From assembly GCA_027704905.1 (NCBI GenBank), contig CM051006.1, positions 6,686,915 through 6,750,914 on the forward strand: DNA of 64,000 nucleotides, given 5' to 3'. Shown here piece after piece: positions 54,080-64,000 of the stretch (positions are counted from its first letter, which is position 1; each line of letters opens with the position of its first letter). Under the pieces are notes generated by a model, which was given only the letters and a program-made list of their open reading frames with translations, was not told the origin of the DNA and made no database searches. The position numbers and the translations under genes were made by a program. The stretch is from Muraenolepis orangiensis (taxonomy: Eukaryota > Chordata > Actinopteri > Gadiformes > Muraenolepididae).

Positions 54080-56344
54080 TCACTTCTTCTTCCAGGAGTA
54101 CTTCTTGTTACTTCTTGCAGCACTGAGCAGCTCCTTGTCTTTCAGAGCTGTGGTGTGGAACTCTGGACAGGTCTGCTCAAAGTTCAGAGTAATGAGGAGC
54201 TCACTCCTGATGAGCTCCACTGAGCACCTGCTCCTGCAGTCACTCCACTTGTTGGTCATTCTGGAGAAGATCCTTTCCACGTATCCAGTGGATGCTGGGA
54301 TGCTCAGGATGTGTCTCATGATGGAGAGCATGTTGGGCACATCCACTTCTTTAAACACAGCCATCCACCTCGCAGCCACACCCTTGGACTTCCATGCATC
54401 AGAATATTCTTCTCTGAGCCTCCTCAGGATTGTATTGGCTGTGGTGCACTCATCGTAAAGCTCATTCATCTTCAATTTATTGATGAGGTTGAGTTTGGTA
54501 GCCACCTTCTCAATTTGATTAAAGGTCAGGTTGCCATGTTGGAGTAAGAGAGGCTGCAGTGAGAAGAGCCAGTTCTCTTCGGAGAAGTCGAACCATTTCT
54601 CAACATATGAAATGGCTGTATTGAGGAATGCAGTGAATTCGGCCCTTGCCATGTGTGCGTCATGAGGGAGGAGGCGCTGCAGCTTTTGCCTTGTTAGGTA
54701 CCCATAGAACTGGTCGTCTCGTCTCTGTATGAGCTTTTGCCTGAATTCATCCATGATGGAATACAACTCAACACAGGTGGTTCTATTGCTCTCCAGGCTC
54801 TTTACTACTTCCTCAAAGAGGGAGAGTATATTGTTGCAGAAAAGAAGGTAAATCTCCACAATGTCTTCATCTTCCACAGTTGAGTCTCTGTTGAGCTTTA
54901 ACAAAGCTTGCACTTGCTTGGGACACTCGTCTCCTAGACTGATGAAGTACGACTTCAGTGCAGTCCAGGTCTGCATCAGCCGATGGATGGCTGGATTGAG
55001 GGAGAGCCACCTGGTTGTCACATGTCGTAGGATCTCTTGGAATTCAACGTCACAAAACTCACAAAATTCTTTGAGTGACTCTCTTCTTTTTGCTGAAATG
55101 GAGAAGTGGCCATAGACCTTCAGCACAACATTCTCCACATCTACAGTAAGCTTGTCAAGGGCGTGCTTCACTGTGTTGTGCACTATGTGGGCATGGCAGT
55201 TTCCTCGCAGCAGATCGTTTTGTTTTCTCTTCAGGTTGGTGAAAACAGAGTTGTGAATACCATAATTGACATTTGTGTTGTCAGCACTGAATGCAGTCAC
55301 TTGATCCATTGACAAGCCAAATTTCTCAAGGGATTGTTCCAGGAGAGCTACAATCCCAGCAGCTGACTCATCTGGATTCTCTATGAAGTCCAGCATTTTG
55401 TTGGTGACACCAGACTCTGGAGTGAAGTACTGGACAGCAAGGGGAAACATCTTCCTGTTCCCTTTATTGGAAGCATCGGTCTGTATGGAGAATGGGAGGG
55501 GTGGTGATGTTAAGATCTTGAGAACATCACCCACTGCCTTCGGGGCCAGGACGTCTTTCACCAGTGCCTCTTGCTTTGTTCTCCCCAAAGTCATCTTCTT
55601 CACCATTTTGGAATCAGATAGAGTCTTTTGATTGAGCTTGTGTCCACAGTCAGCACTGTTGTAGCTGAGGTTATGTTTTACTGTGTGGTATACCTGTGTC
55701 ACCTCAGCTGCAGTAATCTAGAGGGGGGAATGGGATGATGTCAGATTATTACTTTCATATTGTTGTCACTATTTATTTTATTTATCAATCAATCAATCAA
55801 TCGTATTTATTCACAGTAGGCCTATTTATTCACAGTATTTATTTGCTGTTAATCTATTAGGAATAATTTCAAATGAGCAGCATTAGCATAACAACATAAG
55901 AGTTCTGATTCTGAATCAGAGATGTTCTTTATGGTTACATTTCATTCTATATTGATAATATTAAATACACGTTTATTTAATAGACTTTAAAATCATATCG
56001 GTATGATATGGGACCAGGGGTGGGTAGAGTCTCTACCCACCCCTGGTCCCATATCATACCGAATCAATCTCAGGAGATGTTTCAGCTATGAAGAACTGTG
56101 ACACTGGTGCTTGGCTCCTTTGTGTTCTGATATTTCTTGAGTGGAGATCCCCGGCTGCGTGCTGTTTGACATCAGACAGCCCACCGTGCGACACTGAAAA
56201 TGTTCTGCGACATGCTTTGCAATTTGCCTTGTAGTCATCTTCAGGGACCCTATCAAGCCACTGGTTTGCCTCTTCCCATTCTCGTCTGTATTTCTGTTGT
56301 CGGTGTTTCCTCTTTTGAGGACGAGGTGGCGTATCTGAAGACAT
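54080..56344 (-). CDS. hAT transposase with BED zinc finger (two exons)
   Basis: Exon 1 is 56344-56060, starting MSSDTPPRPQKRK and ending EIDS at donor GTATGA; exon 2 is 55717-54080, starting ITAAEVTQVYH. Together 640 aa. The BED finger has CKAC followed by a pair of histidines (KQHAAGDLH). The long central region (GNCHAHIVHNTVKHAL, LRHVTTRWLSLNPAIHRL) is RNase H-like and the C-terminus carries the hAT dimerisation block (ILSIPASTGYVERIFSRM). No stops or frameshifts are visible, so it may be active or only recently silenced. It cuts and pastes DNA using the element's terminal repeats. An in-frame upstream extension to 56515 exists but the 56344 ATG fits BED proteins better. Confidence 0.85.
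55999..56061. repeat. 63-bp near-perfect palindrome over the transposase 5' splice site
   Basis: Two 31-bp arms (55999-56029 and 56031-56061), perfectly complementary by eye, separated by a single T. The right arm, read on the minus strand, begins with the last base pairs of transposase exon 1 and the intron donor GTATGATATGGG. Confidence 0.97.
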
Positions 56345-57403
56345 CTTGCATTTGTTTTTAAAAATCACGCCGCGACAGAGCGGCGTAATGACGTAACGTA
56401 GCGAGCGTAACGACGACAGGCAGCGCAAAGGGGCCGGGCCGGGCTGACAGGCAGACAGACAGGATTTGGCACAGAGGCAGAGCAGAGAGGAGAGTCCGCG
56501 GAAGGTCTTGCGCACCTCCCGCCAACATATTTTGCTGTTTTTAATATTTCCTGTCCTTTATTTTGTTCATTATTGTTAGTTCAGTGTTCACGTGTGTGTG
56601 TGACAGACGTGCATGGGACAGATTGTGAAAATACGGGACAAACTGCGTTCCGTATTGGTTCAATACGGAACGCAACATTTAATTCCCAATTACGTAACAA
56701 ATACGTATTTCAAGGAACGGGTGGCAAGTCTAGTCATCACTATTGGTGTTTATTTATTTTAACATGGCATCACTTTTGATCAGTGGCGGCCGGTGACATC
56801 CGAAGTAGGAGGGGCGCAGGGGTAAAAAAAATTTTTTAAATCATATCTGCTGTGCAATACCGGATTTGCCCAGACGGTGGCGCCATTTCACCATGTAAAC
56901 GACCGAGAGGGCTAATTAAAAATAAAAAACTATACATAATATAAACCTCACCGTTACTCATTCTACTCTGTATTGTATATATGTATATTGACTGAACATT
57001 CCTTTACTTACTGCTTAATTTCTTTTTTTACTTTACTTTTACTGTATGTAGCACAATCAATCAGTATTCTGTATTTTGTTGTGACAAATAATAAACAAAC
57101 TTGAAACTTATGGTGAAAGAACATTTATTATATGGTGCCTAGTAGAAAATAAACATAAGAAAAAAATATGGTCTTATATTAGAAAGACTACCCAGTGTGC
57201 CATCAAAAATAATACCTAAATATGGTCTTACATTCGATTGTGCAAAAGTAATTAGAACAAAATAGAAGATAATAAAATAGACCTGATACAAGTCCTGAGA
57301 TAAAATGCAATACAATGTTAAGCTTACAAATTAAAAGGTACTGGGTCCTATGTACACTACACTACTATACAATATACAGTTTAATCTATGTACCTATGCT
57401 ATA

Positions 57404-57595
57404 CTAACTATACAAGAACCACTTAGCAAACCAGGTTCTGGAAAACGACCGAATATATAGCCTTCCTCTGTCTGTTGCTGGTTGCTGAATGCTGATGTCA
57501 GGCTGATGAGGTCCAAACTCTTTCACTCTGAGTTTTTCTTGCAGTGTTCGTCTTTCAAATGGTGTTGCTTTGAGGGATTTGACAGAATTGTCCAT
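57404..57595 (-). pseudogene. Transposase N-terminal fragment (ZMYM1/TTF-type hAT)
   Basis: Reads MDNSVKSLKATPFERRTLQE, then KLRVKEFGPHQPDISIQQ, ATDRGR and SFSRTWF before running into a stop. This pattern (KxxGPxxPD, RGxxxxRxFSxTW) is the start of the zinc-finger region of ZMYM1-like hAT transposases. The catalytic part is absent. Confidence 0.6.
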
Positions 57596-58325
57596 GGTAG
57601 CTAGTGTAATGGCTGTGTCCTGTACAGAACAAAAAAAGAACAAACTTGCAACATGATCACCCACACACACGGGTCTCAATCTCCTCTCCTCAGACAGCAA
57701 GACGCAGCAAGAACTGACTCATTAACAAATGCTTCTGAATTTAACTAATTAAATAGAATACAAATGCTTAATACATTCGACCACAGCCTATATTAGCAGA
57801 CAAACACACGGAGGACCCTGTAGCTAGCATTGGGGAAGCACGTGTCCACGATAAACTTACAAAACCCCAATCCACACCGTTTACATACAAATGACACAAG
57901 CTGCATGTTTATACAGCAAGACCAACATTTCTTATCCCCTTTACTTTACGTTTACATCGTCCACAATAAAAATAAATGTAAAACTATAATCGGGACAAAA
58001 ACAAACAACAACGTACCTCTCCTCAGACAGCAAGACCCGAACTGAGAGCAGAGCAGTACAGGCTTTACAAATAAGGTTCAACTAGGCTATGAATTGCGCA
58101 TGCGTGACTGGTTTTCTTTGCTCACGCATTCACGCATGCGCCACTCAATTTGCTCACGCATGCGCCACTCAATTTGAGTCGCGCATGCGTGACTGGTTTC
58201 CTTGTTCGGGCGCAATGAAATGCGCTCCCAGAGATCGTATTCAGGACCCTTGATAGGCTACATTTGCCTATCAAATTTGGTACCTACTTCAAAACCTTGA
58301 CCCTTGATAGGCTACATTGCCTATC

Positions 58326-58395
58326 AAATTTGGTACCTACCTCCAAACCTGGGCGCACTGCCGTGCGCCCAGGTTTGGAGGTAGGTACCAAATTT
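58326..58395. repeat. 70-bp palindrome in the 1.8-kb hAT element
   Basis: Perfect 33-bp arms (58326-58358 and 58363-58395; AAATTTGGTACC at the outer edge, GGGCGCAC next to the loop) with loop TGCC. Partial copies of the arm (TATCAAATTTGGTACCTAC) occur just to the left at about 58267 and 58322. Confidence 0.97.
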
Positions 58396-58734
58396 CTATG
58401 AGAGTGACGTCAATGACAAACAAGGGGGGAGAATAGCACGCACAACAATGATTTATATTTGCTATATTAACGTTATTGTGCATTTTAAACACAAACATAC
58501 ATAAAATGAGTAATTATTATTCATTTTAAACATGTTTAGTTTATTTTTATTTTTTTTTATTTTCCTCTCTCAACCAGGTGGGGCGGCGCCCCTGCGCCCC
58601 TATGGACGAGCCGCCACTGCTTTTGATGTTTATTTCTTTTAACTTCATTTGAAATTGAACACATTAATGACAGTCTACACATTGAACAGATAGGCTATCC
58701 ATGCCAGCCTATACTATCTACATGGGGCCAGATT

Positions 58735-58739
<5 letters not shown>

Positions 58740-58782
<43 letters not shown>
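58740..58782. repeat. (GT)n microsatellite, copy B allele
   Basis: Shorter paralogue of the tract at 44806-44942. Confidence 0.97.
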
Positions 58783-58784
<2 letters not shown>

Positions 58785-58794
58785 CAACTTCAGG

Positions 58795-60320
58795 CTCTTC
58801 AGTTGGTGGTTCTGCGGGCCGGACAGATGGGGCACCATGCATCCTCCTATCCTGAATCCGCCTCACACAATGGTTGCAGAAGCTAGGGTTCTTGGGATAC
58901 ATTGTCTTCTCTGGATGTGAGGTCTAACCAATGCCTTGTCCAGCTCCTCAAGAAAGAGCAGTCTGGGCTCAACCATCCATCCAGATGACAAAAGCAGTGT
59001 ACACTGAGATAGATCTGTCGAAAGATGTTGGCAAATATCTATCATGTGGCCAGCGTAGGGTTCTCCTTTTGTCACCAGCTATTCAAGGTTGTCCACTTCT
59101 CCTTTTGGGGTAATCTATGATTATTTCCGTTTTCTGATGCCCCTGGCCACTGATTCTCCCATCCCTATGAGAACCAAATGCTTGGTTTTCTTTGGCCCCG
59201 TAGGATGACAGGGTCATGTTGTTCCATGCATATGATAAATCTGTATCACAGGCAGCCCAGATCTTAATTCTGTATCTTGCTGGTTTAGAGACGGTAGATG
59301 TACTGCCTTAAGAGGTACAGAGGTACATACTTATATATACTTACACACTTACTACTAATATATACAATACTTACATACTTATACAACACATACCGTTTAG
59401 AGACGGAATGTACTGCTTAAAGAGGCAGTACATACTAATATATACAATTCTTACATTCTAATATATGCAATACATACTTGGTATAAGCTGCTCATCAAGC
59501 ATTAGGCCCAGGGTTGTAAAACAGGGGAAGGCGGACCACCACCACTACTTGTCGCCGACACCTGAAGGCAGCTAGCTAGTTTCTCTGCCCCCGAGCCTGA
59601 GTTGAGTCGGAGAACTCCAGACAAGGATAAAGAACCCCAAATCATGTTTGAAAATGGGTTCGGTCCATCTCCTTCCACCTCTCTCCAAAAACACGCCTAT
59701 CCCTCCAAATGGGTGCAACCCAGAAGGATTTTATGGATTATGGATAAAAAGTTTAAAAAGGAGACTGTCCTGCACATGAGCAGCCGTCATCTTTGTCGGC
59801 CCCATCCTTATCACATTTGCATCCATGCTGTGTGACTCAAGTTTTCTTTTACATCCATATTTCTCCTTACTTGCTGGCTGCTGATGGGCGGGCTGTTGAC
59901 AGGCTGGTCCTCTGGCTGGCTGCTGACGAGCTCATCCAGGGGATGGTCTAGGGGCATGGCTGCTGGCAGCTCCTCCTCATCCTGGAGCTGGTGATGGTCA
60001 AGCTCATCCACCTTTTTAAACTCACTGTCAGAAATGTGATCCTCTCTCCTCTCTGTTATCAAGGTTCTGGGGAAGAACCGGCAACTGCTGCAATGATTGG
60101 TAAAAACAGGTAGCAGTTTTCGAATAGAACTCTCCCTGGTGCTGAGGACTTTCAAAGCAGCACCTTGCTGTAAAACAAGATTGAATTGATGATAGATAGA
60201 AGGCAAAGAAAAAACATGAAACACTCCGAGGGGGTGGTACCTCTCTGCTTGACGGTCTCCTCCTCTTGGAACTATGTTGGCAGACTTTAGTGTGAAGCAC
60301 AGTGGGGAAACATGCTAACT
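58795..60320 (-). pseudogene. piggyBac (PGBD4-like) transposase relic, copy B
   Basis: Duplicate of the relic at 44955-46480, with the same degraded catalytic fragments (FLEELDKALVRPHIQRRQ at about 58976-58920) and the same open acidic N-terminal segment at 60224-59811. The latter differs from copy A by one visible residue (Pro to Leu in SSIRK-LPVF). The relic therefore predates the tandem duplication. Confidence 0.7.
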
Positions 60321-60473
60321 ATGCTAAACACAAATCAGCAGTGTAGCCCCCACCTCTACCAATCTTAGTCTATATATATTTTAACCTGTGTGTGCGTGTC
60401 TCTCTCTCTCTCCCATTACAATTAAATACACAATCCTGTTGCCTGGGCCTTGTGTTTCTAGCCCTTGTGATGT

Positions 60474-60475
<2 letters not shown>

Positions 60476-60520
<45 letters not shown>
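60476..60520. repeat. (CA)n microsatellite, copy B allele
   Basis: Paralogue of 46635-46713, shortened. Confidence 0.97.
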
Positions 60521-60525
<5 letters not shown>

Positions 60526-61100
60526 CAAATACAGGACAGGGAAATGAGTTGCGTTGACGCCGAGCAGGTGACTCTTTATATTGCCTCTCAGAGAGACTGC
60601 TCCCTTAGAACACAGCTCTGTTGGAAGGAAAATAATTGGCCTTTGCCCCGGCCATATCAGTTTGAGACACTGCTTGGCACATAGAATAGAGAAACATAGA
60701 GCTGACACACATAAGAAAACAGCCAAGGTTTCACGGTCAGTCATATGTTTCGTTTCCCCGGCCTCAGCCGTGGTTAATATCAAGGGGTGGTTTCGTTTCC
60801 TCATTGAAAGTACATTTCTGTCGAGCGTATCGGTAAAAAGGAGAAGTCTCTTTAGTGTCTTCTATGTAGTTTTTCTATGGCTGGACTGTTGGGAGCCAAT
60901 GGCAGCTGAGTTTATTAATGTGTAACAACAGGAGGTAGTGCAGTGTGAGCCCTGTGAACTCACAATGTGACTCACAGAGCCACCGGGAACACGGATCAGA
61001 TTCATTTGTTTACTATGCTGACGACAGTGGGACAAACCACTCTGACGATTTATTTTGGTTTGGAAGCAGGTGCCGCCTGTGTCTTATAGGAACAGCCACC

Positions 61101-62514
61101 ATGGTAAGTTTTTCATACTTTTGGCATTTCTTTACTGCTGTTTGGAGTAAAGAAATGTTGTTTGGTCTACCGTCTTATGTTTCCTCAGACATATGATAAG
61201 CAAACGGCTGTTCTTATACAGGATGTACAGGATATGTCATTGCGGTGTATGTAAGCTTGTATGTTGATACAATGAGTTGACCACAACATACAGGCACAGA
61301 GTTGATGTTATATGTCTTGTCTAAATGATACACAAACAGCTAAATCTGACAATATCTAGTGGCTGACAAAGGCTGGTTGGGTATCAGTGTCACTGTCTTT
61401 CTACAGCATTAAGAAACAAAGACTTAAAAAAAGGACTAACAAATCAAAATGAGAAACAGGGTTTACAAAAACAAGCTAAGCACAATTAAATAAAACAGCA
61501 ATTAAAGAAAAATAGAGACACAATAAAAACAGGGCCTGATGCCTATTTCGTTAGATTGCCGTTTTTCTAAAGCAAGATTCTTTTCGCAGACAAGTTACCA
61601 CCTGAACCGCAATAACATTAACATATCAAGTCAGAGCACATCAACCTAAGACATATCCTATCATAACATTAACTCTTAAAAGACCTAGATTTTATTCATT
61701 ATTCATTACCCATTAGTGACATCCCAGTGGTCCGACCACTTGATCGGGGTTGACATTCCCACTTGATGTTACTATATGGTGGCCAATGAACCGGCTTTTA
61801 AAAGCTCATCACACCTGGTGGTACTGGCCCTTTAAGAAACACGTAAAAAAAAAAAAAAACACACACATGCAAGCAAAGCCTGTAAGTGCATAGGGTCTAT
61901 GCTTGATATAAAGTGGCTTAACTCTATTCTTTCTTGTCGTTTTACCGTTTACCTGTATTATTTCAGGCAAACTACAACCCTCAGACCCCTGCTACCGGCT
62001 CCTCTGTTAAGTTGGGCGATGTGCAGGGTCAGGTCAACGAGGTCAAAGTTATCCTGAAAGACAACATCAACAAAGTGTTGGAGAGGGGAGACAGGTTAGA
62101 TGACCTGATGAACAAAACAGATGACCTACAAGCGTCTGTGAGTATTTCTGTATACTTTTAATAATAGTAAGTAAGGGACAGCATTTATATATAGTGCTAT
62201 AGCACTTTACAAGACATGCCTCAAGTTCACCCATTCATACACACGGCCCTACATCGACAGCGGTGTCAGCAGTGCGAGGAGACATCCATACAGCCGGCAG
62301 ACAGCTGCTCACTTAGGGTTTAGGTGTCTCCGTGCTCAGTCTTTCACTGACAATGACAACGTTTTTTTTTTTGCAGGCAAACAGTTTCCAAAGGACGTCC
62401 ACTCAAGTGGCCCGAAAGTACTGGTGGAAAAACATAAAGATGATGATCATAATCGGCGTGGTCGTGCTGATCATCGTCATCCTCATCATTCTCTTTGCTA
62501 CCAAAGTCATATGA
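61101..62514 (+). CDS. vamp8: VAMP8-like R-SNARE, copy B (full-length)
   Basis: Exons 61101-61103 (ATG alone), 61967-62137 and 62377-62514; 103 aa. Same architecture as copy A but with the complete SNARE helix VLERGDRLDDLMNKTDDLQAS, ending KYWWKNIKMM and a hydrophobic anchor up to KVI. Length and motif spacing match VAMP8 (about 100 aa), a SNARE of late endosomes and secretory granules. Its 5' exon context is identical to copy A, so both probably share promoter sequence. Upstream DNA carries two hAT insertions absent from copy A. Close linkage to a MAT gene matches mammalian MAT2A-VAMP8, which supports the name. Confidence 0.9.
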
Positions 62515-62703
62515 TGGCAAGCTTTTACTTTCTTCTCAAAAGGAAATAATTCACCAAAGGCTAATTAGGCAAGGTTCTGTAAGAATATGAACATTTATCA
62601 CAACAACAATGGACTGTCCTTAACTGTTAAGGATGACAGATCAAATTTAATGTAAGCATGCCACGGCTAAAGAGATATGGAGATGTTGTTTTTGATGTCA
62701 GAG

Positions 62704-62756
<53 letters not shown>

Positions 62757-62849
62757 GGGGCGATCGCTGTACTCCAATGAACTAACTCCACACTCCCAAC
62801 AGTTGATCTGTGGTGCAACATTTTGATGATCCAAATGGACGCAACACCA

Positions 62850-62855
62850 AATAAA
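62850..62855 (+). terminator. Polyadenylation signal of VAMP copy B
   Basis: AATAAA about 335 nt after the stop codon with a downstream T-rich element; equivalent of the copy A signal. Confidence 0.6.
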
Positions 62856-62944
62856 TGTTGTATTTATTTTTTTTATTATGCCACATGTTATGTTTATGTC
62901 CATTCCACTGTATATAAGTAAACAAATACTGTTTCAATCTGCAA

Positions 62945-64000
62945 CAATGTATATTTTATTATAACTCCAATGAAGACTACGATGGCATGTCACTGATTTC
63001 ATGTTTCCCCCCCACACAAAATCAATATTGAATCTGCGTAGCATATCCGACAGAAAATGCAATCGAGCACTTGTGGATGGGACAAGAATGGAAAATACAA
63101 ATAAAACATATATATATATATATATATATTAAAAAGATGAGCATATCTTCTGTAGCTATTTTCGGTTCTTTTTTTCTTTTTTTTTTCACACAAACCCGAA
63201 AACAAGTCCAAACTGTGACAAACGGAACAAAACAACAAGTCGTTTTCTTTTTTTTTTGGAGAAAAATATAAAACAAATCGACTGAAAAACTCTTTGCCTG
63301 GATTCTTGTCACTCCTCAACGGCGCACGCCATCAGATGGCGCCCCGCGACAACACAGCTTCTCTCGCCATCTGGAATCCTGGAAAAAAGAAAAAGAAACC
63401 GAGACTCAAGTCAGGCCAGGGATGAACGCAGGACAAGCAGGGCCTCAGCCACAAGCCATAGGAGCCCCCTGTATTTACCACGTACAATAATCATAAAGGA
63501 AAGAACTGAGGACCACTCTTAAAATGTTAAAATGGCTTAAGGTTTTAAACAACGTTAGTTAGTCCATAAGCTAGAAATCGAGTACAAAGGTCAAAGGAGG
63601 CCAAAGTACTTATTGATTGATTAAAAATACACATTTGTAGAAAACATTACATGCACATTTCTGGAGGTGCAGCGGTACTTTCTAGATTCTTCCATGTTTT
63701 ACATAGATTAAAACAAAAGAGAATTTGTTAGAGAAGGACATTAACAAGGTTTAAAAGAGAGTGGGTCTTTTCCTTTTTCCTGTCAGTAACACAAAGCAAA
63801 AATACAAATACAAATACAGATACAATTACAATTACAATGACATGAACCACTGCTTGGGTGTACACGTCCATGTACCAACCAGGATTTAGCTCACGGACCA
63901 CTGGCTATTACCGCTACAAGTGGTGCTAAATAGAGAAAGCAAGCATTTAAAAAAAGATAACATTAGGAATACATATGTTTAAAATTAAAGAGAAAAGCAA
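62945..64000 (-). other. hnrnpd: 3' UTR region of the hnrnpd gene, copy B (partial)
   Basis: Collinear copy of 49115-50175, so it should be the distal 3' UTR of the second, presumably complete, hnrnpd gene. No coding exon reaches into the window. Confidence 0.5.

Larger units (their letters stand above)
53142..56732. mobile_element. hAT transposon, 3591 bp, apparently autonomous
   Basis: Starts TAGGGTTGCCACC and ends GGTGGCAAGTCTA (imperfect terminal inverted repeats), flanked by the 8-bp target duplication GTCATCAC (53134-53141 and 56733-56740). Copy A of the segmental duplication keeps the empty site around 44654, proving insertion after the duplication. Encodes one transposase on the minus strand. 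The left 940 bp is noncoding and holds a 55-bp direct repeat (53457-53511 and 53577-53631). Confidence 0.95.
56781..58619. mobile_element. hAT element, 1839 bp, non-autonomous deletion derivative
   Basis: Ends CAGTGGCGGC...GCCGCCACTG with the 8-bp target duplication CTTTTGAT (56773-56780 and 58620-58627). Copy A retains the uninterrupted site near 44685-44692. Only a short transposase N-terminal fragment is left. The right part has tandem CTATCAAATTTGGTACCTAC units and a 33-bp-arm palindrome. Confidence 0.93.
52310..64000. repeat. Tandem segmental duplication, copy B (runs off the window)
   Basis: Starts with a single minisatellite monomer joined directly to hnrnpd intron sequence and is then collinear with copy A from 43822 on. 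It is longer because two hAT elements (53142-56732 and 56781-58619) inserted after the duplication; GT and CA tracts are shorter than in A. Position 64000 corresponds to about 50175 of copy A, so roughly 2.1 kb of the copy, including the hnrnpd coding exons, should lie beyond the window. Confidence 0.92.

Noticed and set aside
52310..64000. Search for hnrnpd RRM1 and first exons upstream of the fragment
   Set aside because: Nothing resembling RRM1 or the acidic N-terminus found; the whole stretch is explained by duplication copy B and the two hAT elements.

Overview
This is vertebrate nuclear DNA, almost certainly from a teleost fish. The evidence is interrupted genes with GT-AG introns, dispersed repeats typical of teleosts, and hAT and piggyBac elements. 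Dinucleotide microsatellites are exceptionally dense (about 20 AC/GT tracts, several longer than 150 bp), and poly-G/poly-C runs are common. That density recalls gadiform (cod-like) genomes, but the clade is inference.

Layout. (1) 1-8.4 kb is intergenic or 3'-UTR DNA with microsatellites, foldback repeats and possible conserved noncoding blocks. (2) 8390-30968, minus strand, is a complete 14-exon zswim6-like gene. I rebuilt it exon by exon with consistent splice phases to 1155 aa; intron 1 is about 10.5 kb and full of repeats. (3) 31-35.5 kb is intergenic, with possible regulatory blocks and hairpins. (4) 35769-41550, minus strand, is a complete 9-exon methionine adenosyltransferase of the mat2a/mat2al type (389 aa). 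(5) 42.1-43.9 kb is a minisatellite with a 286-bp higher-order period. (6) 43822-52309 and 52310-window end are two copies of one tandem duplication (unit 8488 bp). Each copy carries a piggyBac transposase relic and a three-exon vamp8-like SNARE gene (plus strand). Copy A also holds the last four coding exons of an hnrnpd-like gene (minus strand); copy B runs off the window inside the matching 3' flank.

The duplication is the most informative part. Its left breakpoint lies in the last minisatellite monomer and its right breakpoint in an hnrnpd intron, so the hnrnpd piece in copy A has no 5' exons or promoter of its own. The intact gene probably lies to the right of the window. The copy A VAMP has lost exactly seven residues (one heptad) of its SNARE helix between short direct repeats; copy B keeps the full helix. 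Copy B was later hit by two hAT transposons, 3591 bp and 1839 bp. Copy A preserves both empty sites, so the ends and 8-bp target duplications can be read exactly. The larger hAT still encodes an apparently intact BED-finger transposase split by one intron, whose 5' splice site lies in a near-perfect 63-bp palindrome.

The genes do not form a pathway: ZSWIM6 is a SWIM zinc-finger protein, MAT makes S-adenosylmethionine, VAMP8 drives membrane fusion and hnRNP D binds RNA. The mat2a-vamp8 adjacency matches the mammalian MAT2A-GGCX-VAMP8-VAMP5 order, without ggcx here. All calls are by eye; no database search was run.
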